NCBI GenBank assembly: GCA_959018045.1 | Contig: CAUEJN010000004.1 | Coordinates: 1 to 52,529 of the forward strand | Direction: 5' to 3' | From: an uncultured Butyricicoccus sp. | GTDB lineage: Bacteria > Bacillota > Clostridia > Oscillospirales > Butyricicoccaceae | Length of the DNA: 52,529 nucleotides | Shown: one piece after another, positions 49,500-52,529 of the stretch | Layout of the letters: each line of letters starts with the position of its first letter | Numbering within the stretch: the first letter of the stretch is position 1 | Notes under the pieces: generated by a model | What the model was told of the DNA's origin: nothing | What the model saw: only the letters and a program-made list of their open reading frames with translations | Database searches by the model: none | Translations under genes and position numbers: made by a program

Positions 49500-51005
49500 T
49501 CAGCTGTGATAGATTGTGGTATTCGCATCGGGGGTGGAGTGATCGCCCTTGATGCTGCGCCAGATAAGGCTGGCCGGGATGCCGACTACCAGAGAAACAA
49601 CAATCGAGATGATGGAATAGGACCAGATAGAAATTGCGCCGGCCGGTACAAAGTACTTGATGAAGATCATGACAGCCGATGCGGCAATGAATGCAAGGGT
49701 TGCGCCGAAGGTGTTTGCACACTTGGTGAAAGCGCCCAGGATGAAGGTACCGATCAGGATGCCAAGTACCAGACCCATAAAGCCGTTGAACCATTCATAT
49801 GCGCTCTTGACGCCGCCGTTTGCCAGTACGATTGCGACAACAATCGAGAAGATACCGACGATCAGGGAGACGTACTGACCGATCTTGGTCTGCTTCTCCA
49901 TGCTGATTTCCTTACGGCTCAGGCGAGCCTGAATGTCCATGGTCCAGCTGGCTGCAACCGAGTTCAGACCGGTGGACAGGGTGGACTGGGCAGCGGCGTA
50001 GATTGCGGCGAGCAGCAGACCGGTTACGCCGACCGGAAGCTCAAATGCGATGTAGGAAGCAAAGATCTGATCCTGTGCAGCTGCGGGAGGCAGAGCATTC
50101 TGCTGATAGAATACGTACAGGCCGGTACCGATCAGGTAGAATACGGTAGCGATGAAGATGGAGAGCGCACCATTGGTCAGCATCATCTTGTTGAGCTTGC
50201 GGGTATCGGTGGTGGTAGTAAAGCGCTGTACGATATCCTGGCTGGAGACATAGGAACCCATGGTGTTGAAGCCTGCGCCGATGATCATCAGGAAAACGCT
50301 GTCCTTGAGGATGTTGATGTCAAACAGCGGCTGGTCAGGTGCCAGGAACTTACCGCCGGTTGTCAGTGCGCTCATAACCTCGCCGAAACCGCCGTTGATG
50401 TGTGCGATCAGGAAGATGAGGGCAGCAGTAACACCGATCAGAAGGACAGAACCCTGGATAAAGTCTGTCCAAAGAACCGACTTCAGGCCACCGGTGTAGG
50501 AATAAATAATTGCGATGATGCCCATGATGATAATGAGCAGGTTGACGCTGATACCGGTCAGATTACCCAATACCATGCAGGGAAGGTACATGATGATGGA
50601 CATACGGCCGATCTGGTAGATGATGAACATGACCGCGCCCAGTACGCGCAGACCACGGCTGTGGAAACGCAGCTCCAGATAGTGATAAGCGGTATCAATA
50701 TCCAGTTTGCTGTAAATGGGTAAAAAGAACTTGATCGTCATGGGGATTGCCAGCAGCATACCGAGCTGTGCAAACCACATGATCCAGGTTCCGGCGAACG
50801 AGTTGCCAGCCAGCGAAAGGAATGAAATCGGGCTGAGCAGTGTCGCGAAAATGGAAACTGAAGTTACCCACCACGGAACAGTACCATCGCTCTTGAAATA
50901 TTCCTTTCCTTTCATTTCTTTTTTGGAGAAATGAAGGCCTGCAAATAATACGGCAGCTAAATAAACGACCAGAATAATCAGGTCAATTGTTGTGAACCCC
51001 TGCAT
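49500..51005 (-). CDS. Sodium:solute symporter, probable sialic acid transporter
   Basis: 501-residue SSS-family permease with about 13 helices. Conserved parts: the N-terminal TIDLIILVVYLAAVLFAG, YFKSDGTVPWWVTSVSIFATLLSPISFLSLAG, the IIYSYTGGLKSVLWTDFIQG region (about 160-180, Na+ site), and LLAAIYAAAQSTLSTGLNSVAASWTMDI (about 325-352). Context in a nan operon suggests Na+-coupled uptake of N-acetylneuraminate, as known for SiaT/NanT of the SSS type. AAGGAGGCAACC precedes the ATG. It is 38 bp from nanA. Confidence 0.9.
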   Translation of the reverse strand: MQGFTTIDLIILVVYLAAVLFAGLHFSKKEMKGKEYFKSDGTVPWWVTSVSIFATLLSPISFLSLAGNSFAGTWIMWFAQLGMLLAIPMTIKFFLPIYSKLDIDTAYHYLELRFHSRGLRVLGAVMFIIYQIGRMSIIMYLPCMVLGNLTGISVNLLIIIMGIIAIIYSYTGGLKSVLWTDFIQGSVLLIGVTAALIFLIAHINGGFGEVMSALTTGGKFLAPDQPLFDINILKDSVFLMIIGAGFNTMGSYVSSQDIVQRFTTTTDTRKLNKMMLTNGALSIFIATVFYLIGTGLYVFYQQNALPPAAAQDQIFASYIAFELPVGVTGLLLAAIYAAAQSTLSTGLNSVAASWTMDIQARLSRKEISMEKQTKIGQYVSLIVGIFSIVVAIVLANGGVKSAYEWFNGFMGLVLGILIGTFILGAFTKCANTFGATLAFIAASAVMIFIKYFVPAGAISIWSYSIISIVVSLVVGIPASLIWRSIKGDHSTPDANTTIYHS

Positions 51006-51043
51006 GGTTGCCTCCTTCTTTTTCTTTGGTCAGGATATCTGGA

Positions 51044-51964
51044 TTATGCCAGATACTTCTCACGTGCAGCGCGAATCATCTCAGCAGCTTCTTCGACGAT
51101 TGCGGCGTCTTCTGCGACCAGCGGGAACAGCGGCTCGCGAACGCTGCCCAGCTCCAGACCTTCGTTGCGCTTGAGGATAGCCTTGATCACACCGTACATA
51201 TTTCCGCGTGCCGAGCACATTTTGTAGATGACTTCGTCAACAGCGTACTGAATCTTGCAGGCTTCTTCCATACGGCCAGCCTTGACAAGTTCGTCCATCT
51301 TGAGGAACAGGTCGGGCATTACGCCGTAAGTGCCACCGATGGCACCTTCTGCGCCGATGACGCGGCCGCTGATGAACTGCTCGTCCGGACCATTGAAGAT
51401 GATGTAATCTTCGCCGCCAGCCTGCTTGAACATCTGGATATCCTGTACCGGCATGGAGGAGTTCTTAACACCGATTACGCGGGGGTTCTTGCGCATCTCG
51501 GCGAACAGATTCATGGTCAGTGCGACACCGGCCAGCTGCGGGATGTTGTAGATAACAAAATCGGTATTGGGTGCCGCTGCGCTGATGTCGTTCCAGTATT
51601 TTGCAATAGCGTATTCGGGCAGGCGGAAGTAAATGGGCGGGATGGCTGCGATGGCATCAACACCCAGGCTCTCTGCGTGACGTGCCAGTTCTACGCTGTC
51701 GCGGGTACTGTTGCACGCAACGTGCGCAATGACGGTCAGCTTGCCCTTTGCAACCTTCATCACATTTTCCAGCACAACCTTACGGTCTTCTACGCTCTGG
51801 TAAATGCACTCGCCAGACGAGCCATTTACATAAACACCCTTCACACCCTTACGGATGAAGTATTCGGTCAGTGCCTGTACGCCTTCCGGGCTGATATCGC
51901 CCTTTTCATCGTAGCATGCGTAAAATGCAGGAATAACACCCTTGTACTTGTCCAGATTTCTCAT
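51044..51964 (-). CDS. nanA: N-acetylneuraminate lyase
   Basis: The 306-residue product is of the DapA/NanA class I aldolase family, splitting N-acetylneuraminate into ManNAc and pyruvate through a Schiff base. Motifs: YVNGSSGECIYQS (carboxylate-binding GSSGE, about residues 43-55), the catalytic Tyr in FVIYNIPQLAGV (about 134-145), the Schiff-base Lys in RVIGVKNSSM (about 163-172), and GAEGAIGGTYG. GSSGE rather than GTTGE supports the NanA subgroup. The start at 51964 has GAAAGGATG upstream. It lies 17 bp after nanE. Confidence 0.92.
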   Translation of the reverse strand: MRNLDKYKGVIPAFYACYDEKGDISPEGVQALTEYFIRKGVKGVYVNGSSGECIYQSVEDRKVVLENVMKVAKGKLTVIAHVACNSTRDSVELARHAESLGVDAIAAIPPIYFRLPEYAIAKYWNDISAAAPNTDFVIYNIPQLAGVALTMNLFAEMRKNPRVIGVKNSSMPVQDIQMFKQAGGEDYIIFNGPDEQFISGRVIGAEGAIGGTYGVMPDLFLKMDELVKAGRMEEACKIQYAVDEVIYKMCSARGNMYGVIKAILKRNEGLELGSVREPLFPLVAEDAAIVEEAAEMIRAAREKYLA

Positions 51965-51981
51965 TTTTAACATCCTTTCTC

Positions 51982-52529
51982 TCAATTTTCAAGTGCCTGT
52001 ACGAAATTTTTTGTGATGACCTGCGGGCGTGTGATGATCGAGCCGACAACTACGCTGAATGCGCCAAGATCGATCACGCGGCGCGCCTTTTCCGGTGTAT
52101 TGATGTTGCCCTCGGCAATGACCGGATGCACTGCCTTTTCCAGAATTTGGCGAAGGATTTTAAAGTCGTCCTCCTCGATACGCATACCCTTGCTTTCCGC
52201 TGTGTATCCAACCAGCGTAGTACCGATGAAGTCGAAGCCCAGCGCATCTGCATGCAGTGCTTCTTCTACTGTGGAGCAGTCTGCCATCCAGAGCTGATCG
52301 GGATATTTTTCCTTGAGGATGTGGAAAAATTCATCCAGTGTCATGCCGTTCGGACGAGTCTGGCAAGTTGCATCGAGTGCAATGATGTCAGGGTGAACCG
52401 CCATCAGCTCTTCTACCTCGCGCAGGGTGGGCGTGATATATACCGCGCTGTCTTCGTAATCACGCTTGATAATGCCGATGACCGGCAGATCAACCTGCGT
52501 TTGGATTTCCTGAATGTCCTCTGGGGTAT
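51982..52529 (-). CDS. nanE: N-acetylmannosamine-6-phosphate 2-epimerase (partial)
   Basis: C-terminal 180 or so residues of NanE, which converts ManNAc-6-P to GlcNAc-6-P; the gene continues past the right edge. The visible frame includes LPVIGIIKRDYEDSAVYITP near the edge, DIIALDATCQTRPNG with an active-site Asp, the LWMADCSTVEEAL region, GFDFIGTTLVGYTAESKG and VIAEGNINTPEKARRVIDLG, all typical. The frame is open through the edge, so the ATG at 52404 is internal. It is the first visible gene of the operon nanE-nanA-SSS-yhcH-nanK-rpiR. Confidence 0.92.
   Translation of the reverse strand, partial: TPEDIQEIQTQVDLPVIGIIKRDYEDSAVYITPTLREVEELMAVHPDIIALDATCQTRPNGMTLDEFFHILKEKYPDQLWMADCSTVEEALHADALGFDFIGTTLVGYTAESKGMRIEEDDFKILRQILEKAVHPVIAEGNINTPEKARRVIDLGAFSVVVGSIITRPQVITKNFVQALEN

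Noticed and set aside
49101..50723. 540-codon plus-strand open frame antisense to the symporter and yhcH
   Set aside because: It is a shadow of two real minus-strand genes, without a ribosome binding site or family resemblance. The same holds for long antisense frames at 8303-9637, 18651-20267, 22009-22968, 30322-31317, 31731-32909 and 33631-34365.

Overview
The window looks like one end of a draft contig from a moderately GC-rich, anaerobic, gut-type Firmicute (Clostridia; an Oscillospiraceae/Butyricicoccaceae-like organism is my inference). Support: strong AGGAGG-type ribosome binding sites, TTGACA/TATAAT-type promoters with 17-bp spacers, lipoproteins with Gram-positive-style lipoboxes, an SLH-anchored surface protein, no outer-membrane genes, and a gut-typical sugar menu (sialic acid, sucrose/alpha-galactosides, sugar acids, tricarboxylate-type acids). 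The first 12 bases equal the 3' end of an Illumina adapter, so the left edge is a contig end. The right edge cuts through nanE. I found no rRNA, tRNA, CRISPR array, insertion sequence or phage module.

Layout. 0.2-5.1 kb: housekeeping genes (PpiC-type foldase lipoprotein, azlC remnant, PHP phosphoesterase, MgtC-like protein, PfkB-type kinase, pyrophosphatase). 5.2-9.7 kb: a MarR-controlled heterodimeric ABC exporter with a consensus promoter and a palindromic operator. 9.7-10.1 kb: an inverted-repeat element. 10.2-14.0 kb: a tight LRR / metallopeptidase-like-VWA / MoxR-ATPase operon of unknown role. 14.4-20.2 kb: tRNA-dihydrouridine synthase, an esterase and a 1218-aa secreted metallophosphoesterase with LamG-like and SLH domains. 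20.3-24.6 kb: a decay zone (truncated kinase, internally deleted DUF6198 membrane gene, broken PadR regulator, internally deleted YczE gene) around an intact iron alcohol dehydrogenase and an AraC regulator.

24.8-41.2 kb is a transport island for organic or sugar acids: IclR regulator, KdgT permease, amidohydrolase, PdxA-like dehydrogenase, GntP permease, a first tripartite tricarboxylate transporter (tctBAC), and a second one (tctCBA) co-transcribed behind a LacI regulator and an MBL-fold hydrolase. Several of these units have consensus promoters, operator-like repeats and long structured leaders. 41.6-46.8 kb is a decaying sucrose/alpha-galactoside locus: an intact GH32 hydrolase, a PTS permease reduced to its last codons, a GH36 alpha-galactosidase broken three ways, a HAD phosphatase and a divergent AraC regulator. 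47.2-52.5 kb is a sialic acid operon (nanE-nanA-SSS symporter-yhcH-ROK kinase-rpiR).

The most unusual feature of the window is the decay pattern. Four genes (azlC, a DUF6198 gene, a yczE gene and a GH36 gene) look internally deleted while both ends remain recognisable, and some of them also carry stops or frameshifts. The best candidates for undescribed biology are the LRR-VWA-MoxR operon, the LacI-MBL-TTT operon, the kinase-less KdgT/amidohydrolase/PdxA pathway, and the kdgT leader RNA, which can be drawn in two mutually exclusive folds.
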